64,000 nucleotides of DNA from Pyrenula massariospora (GCA_021030905.1 JAGFMI010000026.1:434001-498000), one strand, 5' to 3'. Shown: positions 12,562 through 24,583, numbered from the stretch's first letter. Notes: generated by a model not told the origin, from the letters alone. Numbers and translations are program-made.

Positions 12562-13106
12562 TCAATGATCGACTTCACCACGCTCGGCCCTATCGGCTGA
12601 ATTGTCCCACGCAGCGGCCCAGTAAGGATACAGCTGGGATAACAGACCTTGGTTAGCCATTTGCTCCCTCAGGTGGAAGCGTAACAGTAGGATGGGTGTC
12701 GATCTCGGCTTACCCTATCAAAGACGCCTCCTTGCCCAAGTTGACCCCAAGTGAATATCCACGCTCTCGCAATGCTCTCCAGACCACCAAGACGCTCAGA
12801 GAAGCGAAGCTGTACATATTCGAAATCTTTCGAATTGGTCAAGGCGCTGAAGGTCGCGAGGGTAAAGGGTATGAACCGCGTCAGAGCCAGGTTGCCGTTT
12901 TCACGATCTTTGATGCTGGCACGCGCCATCATCCGCTGGATAATGCAGTCGGGGCAGTGGTTTAGGGTGTTCGAGACGACATTGGAGGAGGCGTCAGCTA
13001 CCTCGTAGGAAATTGAGCTGCAGGTTGGAAAGTCGCCGCATTCTTGAATTGCCACGATTCGTGTATGAGTGCAGAAGCGGTATTTGATGAGGTGAAGCTC
13101 ACACAT
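12562..13106 (-). CDS. Small Cys-rich hypothetical protein
   Basis: Two exons, 13106-12714 and 12633-12562, encode 154 aa. The intron (12634-12713, 80 nt) starts GTAAGC, has a GGCTAACC branch site and ends TTATCCCAG; the joined C-terminus becomes RLYPYWAAAWDNSADRAERG then a stop. The N-terminus MCELHLIKYRFCTHTRI with further Cys residues (ECGDFPTC, CPDCI) resembles a widespread class of small Pezizomycotina proteins with a C..C/H pattern, but I cannot assign a function. No signal peptide or membrane segment. Without splicing the protein would run on to VSRDRHPSYCYAST, ending at 12669. The gene is convergent with VAC1. Confidence 0.55.
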
Positions 13107-13653
13107 TGTGAAATCTTGTAGAGCAAAATGAATTTAGGGTCTACTAAATGAAAGTTATCAGCCCAATATGAGAAGTATTATTTCAATAGAGACAGGAATA
13201 TTGCCGTCGGGTTAGGCAAGGCAACAAGCATTCTACTTACAGTCACAGCCTACAATGTGCTAAGCTGAAGGTCCAGCAGAGCTCGAGAATTTGATTCTCG
13301 TTGGGAACGGTCGTGCCAAGCGAGGTCAGGCGAGACTGAAAACTGTATTAGCCTTGATATAGTTGAAGGATGAAGCCTTTGTTCTTCAGTCACTGTAAGA
13401 TCAAGACCGCTAAGGAGAGAATATGGTCGGTAGCGATGTGATGAAAAATAAATCGTATTGAATCGGAAGCTGGTGAGATGGAGTGATTGAAGGACCTCAA
13501 ATATTGAACAACGAAAGCGTAGTAGTGTTTGGTTCCCGTCCCACACTGGTGTTAGCGTTGCCTTCCTGCCTGCCTAAAGGTCGAGTTCACCGAAACGCCC
13601 AGTCACGTGTAACATTAGTAGGCAACGTTGCCTTCCGCAACGGCTTTCAGTTG
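13107..13653. other. Intergenic region
   Basis: Upstream of the small Cys-rich gene and downstream of EFM7, both minus. Only short open frames without recognisable content. Confidence 0.4.
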
Positions 13654-14465
13654 TCAAACCTTGACCCACCGTAGTGAATAGCCGAATACTGTTCGACGCA
13701 AAATCTCATCTCCTGGGTCGTTCTCGAACATTACCTTCTCCAGAGTCTTCTCCATTATCTTGTCAACGGAGAACCCTCCTTGCCGTGCAAGATCGAAAAA
13801 AGCCATGTCTCTCTCGTAAAGCCATGGCCGATACGGAGTGAAGAAAACAAGTGCTTGAGCGTCAAGTGACTTTCGCAGAGTAGATTGCAATGTGGAAAGC
13901 AGCTTTTCGTGCTCACTGTGATTGAAAAGAAGATCCGCAAGTACCAGCAGGTCAAAGCCTTTCGCTGATTCAGTCTTAGCAAGCAGCTCATCAGGAGAAC
14001 TGCCCCAGACGAACCCTTGGGCAATAACAGATGAAGGACGGAGATGACAGGAAGAAACGTTGAACTTCAAATTTTCAATCAGCTCTGGGTCAGGGTAGTC
14101 CGTCACGACTACCTTCTGAGCTCCCTTGAGTGCAGAGACAAGACTTGGGAGGCCAGCTCCAGCTCCCAACTCTAGAACCTGCTTCTGCTGAACAAGACTA
14201 CCAGCATGCTCTTCTAGGTAAGCAGCAACAGTCCTTCCGGCATTCCACAGCAGATGTCCCTTACTCACCGTCAGCAGATTAAGGAATTTATCCAAAGTAC
14301 AGGCGCTCGTACCCATAAAGGGCTGTGTCCAACGAGCCTTAGTTTCAACACCTGGCCGGACAAGAGGCGATGCTCAGCAAACGAGGCATCCCGCGGAGGT
14401 TGGTAATATCCTTCTGGTTCCTGGAAAAGGCCGGGATCGTTGAGAGTTTCTTCATCCGAAGCCAT
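13654..14465 (-). CDS. EFM7: Efm7/Nnt1-like protein N-terminal and lysine methyltransferase
   Basis: SAM-dependent seven-beta-strand methyltransferase; yeast Efm7 methylates the N-terminal Gly and Lys of translation elongation factor 1A. Exons 14465-14313 and 14259-13654 encode 252 aa. The intron (14260-14312, 53 nt) starts GTACGA, has a CTGAC branch and ends GTAAG, joining LRLVGHSPLW to GHLLWNAGRTV, the continuous block seen in this family. Motif I is VLELGAGAGLPSL; the following VTDYPDPELIENL is equally typical. FDLLVLADLLFNHSEH and the late FFTPYRPWL complete the fold. The start chosen is MASDEETLND; an in-frame ATG at 14477 adds four residues. Confidence 0.93.
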
Positions 14466-15556
14466 ATGACGGAGCAAGGATGAGGGGTTGAGGACTGGGA
14501 CGTCGAAGCAAGATATGCTTTGCCTAGATTAAGCCAGAGTAGATCAATACCCCCAGAAGAGACCGTGGGGCTCTATCACGACTTTCTGCTTCTCCCGACG
14601 GATAATGGGCACGCGACCGTTTGCGCGATTTGAGCCAGCAATGGCGGAAAGCTTGGATGAGGCAGCCGAGAGGTCGAGCGGATCAAAGTTTTTGGACGAG
14701 ATTAATATCAGGGGATTTTCTATCTGGAGACGCCGACTAGTAATAGTTGCCAGAATCAGGTCGGAGGGAACGGGACCAGAGCCTCGGTTATCGGAAGGCA
14801 ATTTTTCCGTATGCGAAATGCGCCGAATGGAAGGTCGAGCTGCAGCAGAAAGTTACAGGATGCGACGATGCTGGAGACAACGTTTCTTGGCTGCTTGCTG
14901 CGTGGATGGAGAGCAGGACATTTGAAGATACATGCATGGCCTCACAGACACATGACGGACGAGGAGCTGACCAGAGAGGCGCCAAGAAATCTCTCACAAG
15001 TTCTGCAGCGGACCAACATCCACCACCCACCATCCATCATCCCCAGAACCCCCTCTCTCTTTCTCTCCAGGCAACAAAGATACCACAACTCCCTCTCCTC
15101 TCGTATTTAGTCCTCTTTGTCCCCCCAACCAGCCCTCATTCCTCATTCCTCATTCCTCAGTCTCTGTCGATCTTTGACTTCATCGTCCTGTTCATCTGGA
15201 GTTGGGCCCGGATGCTGGGGCCGTACAACCAATCACTGCCGCTGCCGATCGATTGCAGGCCTTCTCCACGTTTCCTCCCCCACACGTCTCTCCACGATCC
15301 AGCCGCCTGAAACTCGCTCTTCGTCGCCTGGGTTCGTGAACATTCAGCCCGATCCTCCATCCTCGCCTCACGCGTTCTTTTTCTTACTCCACGGTTGCCT
15401 CTGGACTGTCACGCCTTTCGCGACTGGAGCCATTGCCTTTTCGCGGCCTTCTTTAAGTGTCTCCTTTGTTCTTTGACAACATCACGCGGCCGTATCAGCC
15501 GATGTTCCGCCAACAAACCTCGGCAGACTTCTGCTAGGACAAGAAACATCCTTACG
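14466..15556. promoter_or_regulatory. Divergent upstream region with long pyrimidine-rich stretch
   Basis: Between EFM7 (minus) and the small gene at 15557 (plus). From about 15000 to 15470 the plus strand is rich in C and T, including three tandem CATTCCT-type units near 15133-15158. This looks like a fungal core promoter and 5' UTR. Overlapping open frames on both strands at 14544-14925 have no recognisable content. Confidence 0.45.
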
Positions 15557-16111
15557 ATGGACGCTCCCCGACCACGAAGAAGTAGCCGACTATCGGCGCA
15601 TACAAGACAACATTCACAACCCTCAACGTTCGGCCTCGCTCCACCCTCTCAATCCTCCTCCACCTCCTCGTCCTCCTACCCCAGCCCAACAAACGACACG
15701 AATCAGCCGCCACCAGCGCAATTAAAATCACATTTCCCTCCGCATTTGCAACCACCTTCTCTATCAACCTCTTTCTCGCAGAAAGTGATGGGCGGTGGCC
15801 CTTTGCCCTCGCCGTCGGCCGGTGACGTCAACCCTTTCTACTATCGCCCCCACTCCCAACCGACCATGTCGTCGCAACCGCAGCAGTTTGGCCAGGTGCC
15901 ATTCCTACCACAAGACCACAACCAACATGCAACGGGATACAATCAACAATATGCACCAGCGCAGCACCACCCATCTTTCTCTCAGCCAGGAGGGCATCCC
16001 AGTCAGAGTCCGTTCGGCGGGCATGCGCAGGACTTTCGGATCTTAGAAGAGGCGGCGAAGAGGGCGCAGATGGCATGCTTAGAGAGGGATCTCGGCGATG
16101 TCGAATTATAG
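15557..16111 (+). CDS. Small Pro/Gln/Ser-rich protein of unknown function
   Basis: Single exon, 184 aa. The N-terminus MDAPRPRRSSRLSAHTR is basic; the middle is low-complexity Ser, Pro, Gln and His; the C-terminus ends in a short predicted helix, DFRILEEAAKRAQMACLERD. There is no signal peptide, membrane segment or known domain, so I do not assign a function. The start ATG at 15557 follows a long pyrimidine-rich leader; an in-frame ATG at 15395 would add 54 residues of Cys/Phe-rich sequence that looks non-coding. The conserved-looking helix at the very end argues for a real protein. Confidence 0.65.
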   Translation: MDAPRPRRSSRLSAHTRQHSQPSTFGLAPPSQSSSTSSSSYPSPTNDTNQPPPAQLKSHFPPHLQPPSLSTSFSQKVMGGGPLPSPSAGDVNPFYYRPHSQPTMSSQPQQFGQVPFLPQDHNQHATGYNQQYAPAQHHPSFSQPGGHPSQSPFGGHAQDFRILEEAAKRAQMACLERDLGDVEL

Positions 16112-16450
16112 ACGATTAGGAGACAAACTCAATCAAGTATAGGACAGCATTCAGCGAAGCTCAAATCCAGACTCAAAACTTGCATTTTGGGAATCTCTCA
16201 AGAGAAGCTTGGTTATCGCAATTTGGTTAGAGAGCAAGAATAAAGCAGCGGGAATGAAACACGCTTGGGAAACCTTTCCTTTTCTCGTCATTTTTCTCTA
16301 CTCAGGGGATCTGGAAATACCAGAAGGTCATCCGCGAGGCTCCACGGCGAAAAGATATGATACACCGGTGTGGACGGGAAGCGGGATTGGGATACCCTCT
16401 GTCTTAGATCAGCATCACCTTAGGATAATGTATTGATTCTCTTCACGCTT
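16112..16450. other. Intergenic region between convergent genes
   Basis: 3' flank of the small plus-strand gene and of KTI12. Nothing recognisable. Confidence 0.4.
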
Positions 16451-17852
16451 CTATCCTTCCCACTCTGCCTCTAAGAATCTCACAAACCCCCTCTCCACCT
16501 CTCCTAGCCGTAATCCTACCACCTCTCTTCCATGCGCAATGGCACCTCGCTGGATCTGCACATACCGTCTCCGCAGCCGCTGTCCCATCGCCATATTGAC
16601 AATTACTCCATACGGTACGTGTAGAATGAGCTTCTCCTCCCCCTCCTCAGCCTCTTCAACGTCAATCTCCACCTCCCCTCCCTCGTCCCCGCGATCCCTC
16701 GCCCACGCTAGCAGTCTGTTGAGCACCGCGCTCGTCCGCCGCTCGATGAGCTGCAGCGCCTCGGCTGAGGTTGCTTTTGGGGCCACCGTGGCAGCGTGCG
16801 GTATGACTTTCTCCGGGACGTTTTGCGCAGAGGCGGACTTCGTTTTCGCGGTACGATTGGGGGAGGGGAAGATGGTGGCCCAGATCTCGTCGATTGGGGG
16901 GGATGGGTCTTTGGGGAGGACGGTGAAGAGGGGAGTGTCCCAGCGGGAGAAGGGGGAGGGTGGCTCGTAGCGCATGAGGAGGGAGGTGAGGGTCGAGGTG
17001 GAATAAGGGGTTTCGTCGGGGTATGGTATTGCTATCGTTTGCGGAGATGTCAGGGAGGCTTGGTGAGGTTCCGGAGGAGGGTCTTTTGGCGACCGTGAAG
17101 AGTCGTCCGGGGATCTCGCCTGAGAATTACCATCTGGCACCCGGTCGCTGATGTACAATGACTTCAGCGTGGCTTCTGGTTGGTCATCAAGATTGGGGGA
17201 TTTCAGATATGGAATCGGCTGTGGATTCTCCATGTCCTCTGGCTTCGACATTCGGTCTCCATATATGGCAGTATGACTTTCTGGCATCAGAGCACCACTT
17301 GTATCAGTGCCCTTACCCTCAGACTTGCCAGTCTCCCGCTCCTCGTCCACCCATCCCCACCTCTTCAGCCTCTCCGCGTTCCACTTCCTAGCATCCTCTT
17401 CCGAAGCCGCCACATGCACAGTCACGCACCGCACGCCTGCAGCTTTGGCCTCACACCACAGCTGATATCTGTAACCCTTGATATAATTCAGCCCGTCTGC
17501 AATGACAACCGCGTCCTTCCCCAACGCTCGTTTTATCGCGCTAAATTCGCTTGCCCTCGCGGTCTTCTCAAGGGCGGCGGAGTTGTAGATCAAGTCCCTG
17601 GGACTGTTTTCTGGGGAAACCTGCTCAGGAGAGTGGGCATGATGTGAAGGGATGGGTATAATCTTGAGGCGGGGCTTGGTGGGGACTTGGTCGCGAGTGG
17701 AGCGTTCTTGCAGCCCGCGTGCGAGTTGGAGGGCGCGATGTGTTTTACCAGAGCTTGGGTAGCCGGTGACGATCACGAGCTGGAAAAGAAGCGTCTCAGT
17801 GGGTTGGACTCATGAAGACCGCAGGGGAATCGTGTAATTGACTCACAGACAT
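16451..17852 (-). CDS. KTI12: Kti12, Elongator-associated P-loop ATPase
   Basis: Kti12 binds tRNA and regulates the Elongator complex, which makes wobble-uridine modifications. Exons 17852-17847 (only six coding bases, Met-Ser) and 17779-16451 encode 444 aa. The 67-nt intron (17780-17846) starts GTGAGT, has a CACTGAG branch and ends TTTCCAG. Joining gives MSLVIVTGYPSSGKTHRA with the P-loop at residues 8-15. Other family blocks: VVIADGLNYIKGYRYQLWCEAKA and a C-terminal helical domain with LNRLLAWARDRG. A disordered Pro/Ser-rich insert (about 160-300) explains the length over yeast Kti12 (313 aa). Reading only the long frame would miss the start, since it has no ATG before the P-loop. Confidence 0.93.
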
Positions 17853-18511
17853 GGGTATAGACTCGTAAGCCAATCGAGGGCATTTCGAATATGACTTTTT
17901 GTAGCTTGCCACTTGCGGATGTGGGGGACGTTGTCGCCGTCGCGTCGCTAATCACAGAAACCTGACTTGAAATTTTAATTTCATGTCCACACTAGACTTT
18001 GATGTCGCTTGAGATGATCCTACATGTGAAACGCCCTTCCCCATTGTATGCTGAGACGACCGGATATTGAACTATGTTTATCCAGAAGCCTACACTATCA
18101 AGCCAAAATGAGTTGTACATCGTCATATTTTGCCCTACGAAACCAAAATCACTCTTTTCCAAACGTCACATATGTTTTCCAACCTGTCAATATCGCTCAA
18201 ATAGACATTCCTTCTCATACACCTTAAAACAATCCTTATCGGCGCCTCAACCCCTGAGAGTCCACGATCCTTCCGCTGACGGTACCTTAACAACACGTCA
18301 TGCACTACCTACAGTACAATGACGTTTCTCACACAAGACCTATGAAGCCGAAGCTAGGAGCCCAGACATCTGGGGGTCACTTTGCGCAGTCTGTTGCTGC
18401 GGCTTATCCCTGTCGATTGATCTAACCAGTCACGACGCTGGTGCCGGAAGTGCTGCAATGGGACAGTCCAAAGTAGAAGCTTGAATCAGATAAAAACAGA
18501 ACAGCCGGGAT
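17853..18511. other. Intergenic region upstream of KTI12
   Basis: Holds the KTI12 promoter and the 3' flank of the C2H2 regulator. No recognisable gene, RNA or repeat. Confidence 0.4.
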
Positions 18512-20460
18512 TTATCCAGTGTATTGAAGGTCCAATCCATCCAATCCATAAGGCTGGAGCTGACGGAACTCATACTGGTAGGTTTGCAGCTCCTGAAGCG
18601 AGGCATTGGCGGAGGCAATATCATCTTGGTTAGTAATATCCAGGCTTTGAATCTGATCCATTAGGCGACTTTTCACATTGGAAGCATTCTGGCGAGTCTC
18701 CTGCAAGCGACGGCTGTTCTGGGCCTGAATCACGGCTGCAGACTTAGCCTGCGTTTTGGACTGAGAAGAGGTAGATCTCTTCATGGGCACCGATCCAGGG
18801 GCAGGTCCGCTAGGCGTTTTGCGCTTCCGGACTCCATTGACACGGGATGACTGTTTCGAAGCCGGGGTCTTCTTTTCCTCTTCAGCCGGCTTGTAGTCGT
18901 GAACACGCTTCATATGATCCCATAGGTTCCAACGGCGGGGAAATCCTTGTCCTGGCTTAGCTCGATCACAGTCACGGAAGTGGCAAGGGTAAGGATTGTC
19001 GCCATGTCCATGCATGCCGTGGGCTTCCCTTTCATGGCGGAACAAACAGGCATTGGAAGAAAATTCGAGACTAGCGCATTTTTCGTCCTTGCAACGGTAT
19101 GGCCTCAAGTGGGAATCCAGATACTTGCTGTTGTCAAAGGGGTCAGTCACGAGCAGCGGGAACAGATTTGTTAACGCACTCATAGGCACATTTTTGAGGA
19201 GTTGGCTTATGGCCGCAGTCCTTTTCCTTGACATAGGGGCAGTGATACAGGCCATCGTCACGAGGACCTTGTTTATATAATGGGTTGTTCCTGGGAGGGA
19301 TCACCTCTGGCATCCCTGGGTATCCGGTGGGCTTAGTCTCATCAAATGGCGGGCTGGGCTTCCGGTCCAGTGCAGAAAGAATTGGCCTGTGCGCAGGGCG
19401 TGATGCCCGGATAGTCGCGCTGCATTTTGTTAATCCTCGTCTCCAGCAGAAGCGAAAGTGCCTACCTATTGTCGCTTTGCGAGGTAGGCAAGCTAGTGAC
19501 AGGATCACAGAAAGTAACCGGTTGTCCATACGGGTTATACGCTGCGGCTAGAGATTGATATTGATTGTCCGGGAATGCTCCACAGGGCCCAGAAGATGGT
19601 ATGGCGGATGGATTTCCATTTGGCTCAGACAGTGGGGGAGAAATGAGTTGCCGGTTGGCAGGGTTGCCCGGATGCATGGGAACGGAAAATGTCCTGCATG
19701 GTTGCGGCTGCATAGGGGCGGCATTCCAAAGCGTTGCATCATCTCCAGGCGGCGAAGGATACGAAGACTCACCGCTCGAAGAGCCGGAAAATAGATCCTG
19801 TGGCTGTCCGGCCTCGAAGGTCAAGTCACTAGGCAAAAAGTCATCCGCGGGGAATGACTGAGAAAACTGCTCCACAGGAGATGTAAACAGGGTGTTCTCT
19901 GGCTCCATATGGCGGGATGGATCATCAAAAGCATTCAAAGTACCCGGGTCCAGTCCTTCAGAGCAAGACATAGAGCTCTCATGGGACAAGAATGGAACGC
20001 CATGTTGGTAGGGGCTGCTGTGCAGAGTGCTAGACAAAGGCTGAGAGTATTCACCCAGATCAAATGTGCTAGCAGCGCTGGACAACCGCCGGGAGACCTC
20101 CTGCTGGTATGCCATGGATTCTGAAGCGAATGGTGCTGATGTTGTCCCTGGCTGCTGTCCGTGACAATCAGAAAATGAAAGGGCTTCCTCGGTCAGGTAG
20201 GGAGAGGGGTCAAAGTCAGCCTCTCCAGTTGTGTCAATCCAGCTAGCAACAGCAGCTTGCTGTTGGGGGTTCCTGATGGGGAGATGAGAATATAAAGAAA
20301 AATTGGCTTCAGAAAAGCCAGTGTCATCTTGTGCAGATAAAGGAAATCTGGGAACATCCATCGCCTGTGGCAAATGCCTAGGCTTGGAGTGCTGTAAACC
20401 TGGAACTGTAGTATTTGGTCCAGAAGCCTCAAAAGGCGTCGACCTTGTCCGTGGAGACAT
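18512..20460 (-). CDS. C2H2 zinc-finger transcription factor
   Basis: Putative nuclear DNA-binding regulator, 616 aa. Exons: 20460-19466, 19419-19180 and 19127-18512. Introns of 46 and 52 nt have GTAGGC/GATTAAC/TGCAG and GTGCGT/CTGAC/AACAG signals. The first 330 residues are Ser/Pro/Gln-rich, as in activation regions. The finger region starts at about residue 390: YHCPYVKEKDCGHKP, then DKYLDSHLRPYRCKDEKC...H..REAH and YPCHFRDCDRAKPGQGFPRRWNLWDHMKRVH. A Lys/Arg-rich stretch (NGVRKRKTPSG) is a likely nuclear signal; the end is a helical Gln-rich tail. This multi-finger layout is common in Pezizomycotina, but the exact ortholog and targets cannot be told. The start at 20460 is the first ATG of the long frame. 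Confidence 0.85.
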
Positions 20461-22948
20461 TCTGACGCTTTCTGTATATCCAGGGAGGTGTATTTAGCCT
20501 TGTCCTTGTGGGGATCCAATCAAAGTCCTTAAGATAGTCCGGAATCCTTGGAGAAATGAGGGTATATCTACACAAACAAGTTAGTTCTCGCACTGCTATG
20601 ATCAAAAACTTCGCAAGAGATGACGGAAAATTGGGGATGGCCCAGTTCCATGTAAAGTGACAACACAAGCAAACAAGATTCCAGACGACGGTAGAGACCT
20701 GACCAAAATCGTGTATGCGCGAAGAGAGGGTTCAGCTGGGGCCAGAGTGATCCTTGTTGATACCGATTTCATGTTTATTTTGCTGGAGACGGCATCCAAA
20801 TTATAAGCATGGTGCATAGGAGCTCTAAGAAGGTCAAGACAAGGTAAACTTCGCACTGGCCAAGATCCACGTGAATTTACAGAGGACAAAAGAGGTGTCA
20901 AAACAAGCGGGAAGACCTGAAACAGCGGGCAGTGGAAGGTCGCGTATTCCCCGGAGTATGGAATCGAGGACGGACCCAAAACACAAACACAGTCGCCTGG
21001 CAAGAGCGAGTCTCGGCGGGTGCCTAGTAGCGGTTCAAAACGATAAAGCTCCTTCAAGAGTTCATTGACGGTAATCCCAGAGGCGAGCAGGCAGACCTTG
21101 TGGCACACATCATTGCTGTACGGTCCGAATCCACTGTTATTTGAAGGCCCTCCGGGAACAGTTCGATCCAGGAGCGAGCTTGGTAGCAGGGAGATTCCGC
21201 GGAGAGCGAACGATAAATCGCGACGCTCAATATGCCAACATTATAGCATATGTGAGATAACAACGCTATCCGCACGATGGCAGCCGCAAGCGCATGTCAA
21301 TCTCGGTCCAAGATAACCGGATCCTTGCTGCAAAATGGATATTCAAGAGACGCACCAGCAAATCCAAGGAACGACCAGAGCCGATGTAGGATTTACATGA
21401 TTCAGTAATACAGGACCGTGGGCAATGACAAAACGCAGCAGTAACGACTTAGACAGAAAAATGACTACCTGACGACGGATCTGGGATGACTGTGTTCCTG
21501 ACCCTGGATTGGGTATTCTATAGAGCAGAGTAAAATAAGAAATGTCCTTGTGGCCAAAAAAGCTGGGATCCTAGGGAAATTCAGAGTCCGTGGAATTGAT
21601 TGTCTGCAATGGCAAAATTGGACGACGAGTCAAGTACTGAGATGGCAAACCGCCGCCAGCATATACGCAAAATGCTTTTCGGAGGGCAGCAGCGTAGCTT
21701 TGAGCAGTGTGGAAGAAACGAAGGGGGGGTTGAGGGAAGGGGGAGGGGTGATGGTGGGAAATGCGGGATTTAAGAGCAACGATAAGGAGAGCGGTGTGTG
21801 CGGGAATTTCGGCTGCGCGGACGTCGGTTCCCCGCCATGAGGACGAGCAGCTCGCGACAGGGAGAGCGTGGGATAGAGTGTGACACCAGGCCAAAGAGAG
21901 GCATGAGCTATCCCGGTCTTTGCAGCCAAGCAAACGCAGCCAGCTCGGCCTGACAGTGCGTCCACAAGTAAGAAGCGGGACGCTGGCGGAGCGAGGATCT
22001 GCAGGGGGGCAGCACCAGCCCCCGGAGCTCCATGATTTGACCAAGCTACCCTAGCCCTCCCCACCGCTGTGATGAGACGTGCAGCAAACTGTGAGATACA
22101 GCGCAGCATCCTCGTCCTTAATTCGACAGGTCACTGCCGTGTTTGACGTGGCAGTCTGCAGCTCGGCACCCCCACATCGTCGTCGCTCTCCCCCTTCAGT
22201 CACGATGGTAGCCGCAGGTGCTGTCGATGCTCTGTGTCCAATGGTGCGTCGGAAAGGGCTTGGTTGGCAGTATGTGCGCTGCACAGAGTACACGACAGAC
22301 TTGATTGCTATTTCCGGAAACGGTCTTTACGAGAAACCGCTGGTCATCTGCTCCATTCGCCTACTTGTACATCGTCCTTGGAAAATGCATGTCGCACGGA
22401 GTCACTGCGAGGTGTGATAAGAAGCTGAAGGTTTTCGCGTCCATGCATACAATATTCTTACTTTTGCAATTGCCGTGCAGACCACCCGTCAGCTGGCGAA
22501 AGCTCAAAGTGAGGCCAAAAAGCTGCACGGCGAAAGGACGTTGCCTGAAGCTATCTCATAATTGGCAGCACGCCGCGTGTTCAAAATGTCAGAAAGTTTG
22601 AGTCCCCGTTCTAATGAGAAATATGTACTTTGAAATATATGCTTTGAACGTGCTATTTGGCTGTTCAGAAAGTCAGCAACATGGTCTGAAAGACAAACCG
22701 CACAATCCAAACGGCTGCATATCATAATATTCAGAACAAAAAAAGATGGTAAAGTATTATCGTTCACAATGCTACTCGGCATTCAGTTGAACTATGCAAA
22801 TGAGAATCATCATGGGTTCCACGAAGGTAGCCCTTCTTCAAAAAAGGAGAGAAAAAACCTTACATTGTTCATTGAGTGTACTGTCAGCCAATCCTGCGAG
22901 TGCCTGCCGAGATTAACTTTCGTCGAAGCCGCTTGTTTCCAAAGGATC
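20461..22948. promoter_or_regulatory. Long upstream region of the C2H2 regulator
   Basis: Nearly 2.5 kb without a convincing gene. Going upstream on the minus strand there is a strong pyrimidine tract (plus-strand G/A-rich) at about 21718-21755, a likely core promoter. That would give the regulator a leader of more than 1 kb containing several upstream ATGs. Short open frames on both strands at 20602-22300 look like chance. The rest is the 3' flank of the DOPA-dioxygenase-like gene. Confidence 0.4.
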
Positions 22949-23538
22949 CTATCCGGCTTGCTTCATCTTCTTTGATCCCCTGAATAGGCTAATGTCCAGA
23001 GGTAATCGCTCCCCCATCCAAGTCGCTCTCTGGGTATGATTCCGCTCGTCTTCGTCGTCGCCCTCAGTATTTGGGTGGATCAGCACACTTAGCGGGCCAC
23101 GGTTGATGACCAGCCATGGAATGAATGCTCCAAACTGTGCCGGAGTGAAGAGATTGACCTCAAACATTCCAATTGGATGAGGTCCTATGGGTCGCTCAAA
23201 GACCGAGTAGATGCGAAGTTCCGGAACTGCATGTCGGCTGCTCAGCAAAGTGACAATGAGAAATGACTGCTGCACTTGCACTGTCGCCGTATCCGTTCCC
23301 ACAAAGCCCGAGCGAAGGAGACCTGGTTCTTGTTTGTCTAGAGCCATTAGCTTCCTTGGGCGACCTATTTCAGTATTCGTCGACCCACCTGCAAAAAGTA
23401 AATGTGCACATCAAAGCCGCCCCGGCCCGTGTTGAGAATGCCGTCCGTAAAATGTTCATAACTCGGACTCAAAATGCCGCTCTGTGGATTCTTGTAGGAT
23501 TTAGCATCCGACCCTTCCAGGATCTTTTCACTACGCAT
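22949..23538 (-). CDS. DOPA 4,5-dioxygenase-family protein
   Basis: Small protein of the DOPA dioxygenase family (161 aa), related to the extradiol enzymes of betalain-type pigment synthesis in mushrooms; in most ascomycetes the substrate is unknown. Exons: 23538-23389, 23337-23280 and 23226-22949. Family blocks: FDVHIYFLQ, NQVSFARALWERIRR, FPELRIYSVFERPIGPHPIG, WLVINRGPLSVLIHPNT and HTQRATWMGERLPLD. Intron 1 (51 nt) is GTGGGT...GCTAAT...CTCTAG. Intron 2 (23227-23279, 53 nt) must begin GCAAGT to keep this frame, making it a GC-AG intron. Conserved His residues of the GPHP and LIHP motifs are intact. A TATA-like GATATATAAA lies about 85 bp upstream. Confidence 0.85.
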
Positions 23539-24583
23539 ATCATGAGCAACGTATAAGTTTGCGAACGTTTCATTCGTACTCAGGGAGAGGTTCCAGATCT
23601 GTGTACCCTTGCATTGGAGAGGGATATATAAATTCAGATTGCTGTGTCATCTTTCCAAGGCTGACAGGTACTGTACAACTCGAAGATAAATGTCAAACTT
23701 GAGGCTGAATAAGGCCAGCCCCTCATAGACCAGATCCTAGCTGGGCACTTTATGCCATCATCTTGTAACAGATTCCAGCAACAGATGTCGCCATCTTCGG
23801 ATCGCATTCCGCCTTACAAAGCAGGCGTGTTCTGGCGTAGAGGCCGGAGGTTGAAGGCGATACATTAATTACCGCGGAAGGGTGACATTTGAAAAGTATT
23901 GGGACAATCGGCAGCATATAGCGTGTCTGAAAGTGTTATTCCGTACATCGAGGAAGCATCTTTGAGCCAGGCCAGCAATGGAAATCGGACGTTAAGGTCT
24001 CCCCAAAGCCTGTGTCTTTAAGGTGCGCAGAAAGGCAGGTGTTTGTCGTGTTTGGGGCGGGCCATCGCCGCCCGAATTGGCTTCTCCTGCTCTAGCTGCG
24101 GACGTGGAGGAAACTTTTATGTTCACTCTCCCTGTCGATGGTAGAGCATTCTTTGCCTCCTCGTGGCGATGGACAACCAAGTGCTATCCAGCATCTTTTG
24201 CATGAAGAAGTAGCCGTGCGGTTAATGTCTCCCGCGTCATCAGAGTTTGGTCCCTGATTCATACCTTAGGTCTGTAGAATGTTGAGCAGCGTGATATGGA
24301 GTGCGTTAATATTGGGCAAGCGAGGTTGGCGGCCTTTCTGCTCTCCTGGCGACCCCCCCGATCCCTCTCACTACCTTGCCTTGGCGGCGTCTTTGCACCT
24401 CTGCAGCTCTATGTCCCGGGAGCATCTACTTTGCAGCTATCAATTATCCTGTTCCAGTGCCTCCACAGGTACCCGGGTGATCTCTTATCTCTTCGTCTTT
24501 TGTATCCTATGTTGTATTACCTTGCGTTCCATATCTCTCGATATTTCATTAGGCATCATTATAACTGTCAACCTTTCCACGTG
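23539..24583. promoter_or_regulatory. Divergent promoter region
   Basis: Separates the DOPA-dioxygenase-like gene (minus) from the 925-aa gene (plus). TATATA at 23625-23630 could serve the minus-strand gene. A C/T-rich stretch near 24340-24560 fits the 5' leader of the plus-strand gene. The open frame does extend up to an ATG at 24296, but that part lacks conserved-looking sequence. Confidence 0.45.

Noticed and set aside
12456-12656. tRNA or small RNA gene in the 12.1-12.6 kb spacer
   Set aside because: No A/B-box pair or cloverleaf could be built; part of the stretch is explained by the second exon of the small Cys-rich gene.
14544-14925. Overlapping open frames on both strands between EFM7 and the 15557 gene
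   Set aside because: No recognisable content, and the minus-strand frame would leave EFM7 only about 80 bp of promoter; treated as leader or promoter sequence.
20602-22300. Several 80-168 codon frames on both strands
   Set aside because: Mutually overlapping, odd composition, no conserved motif; more likely leader and promoter of the C2H2 gene.
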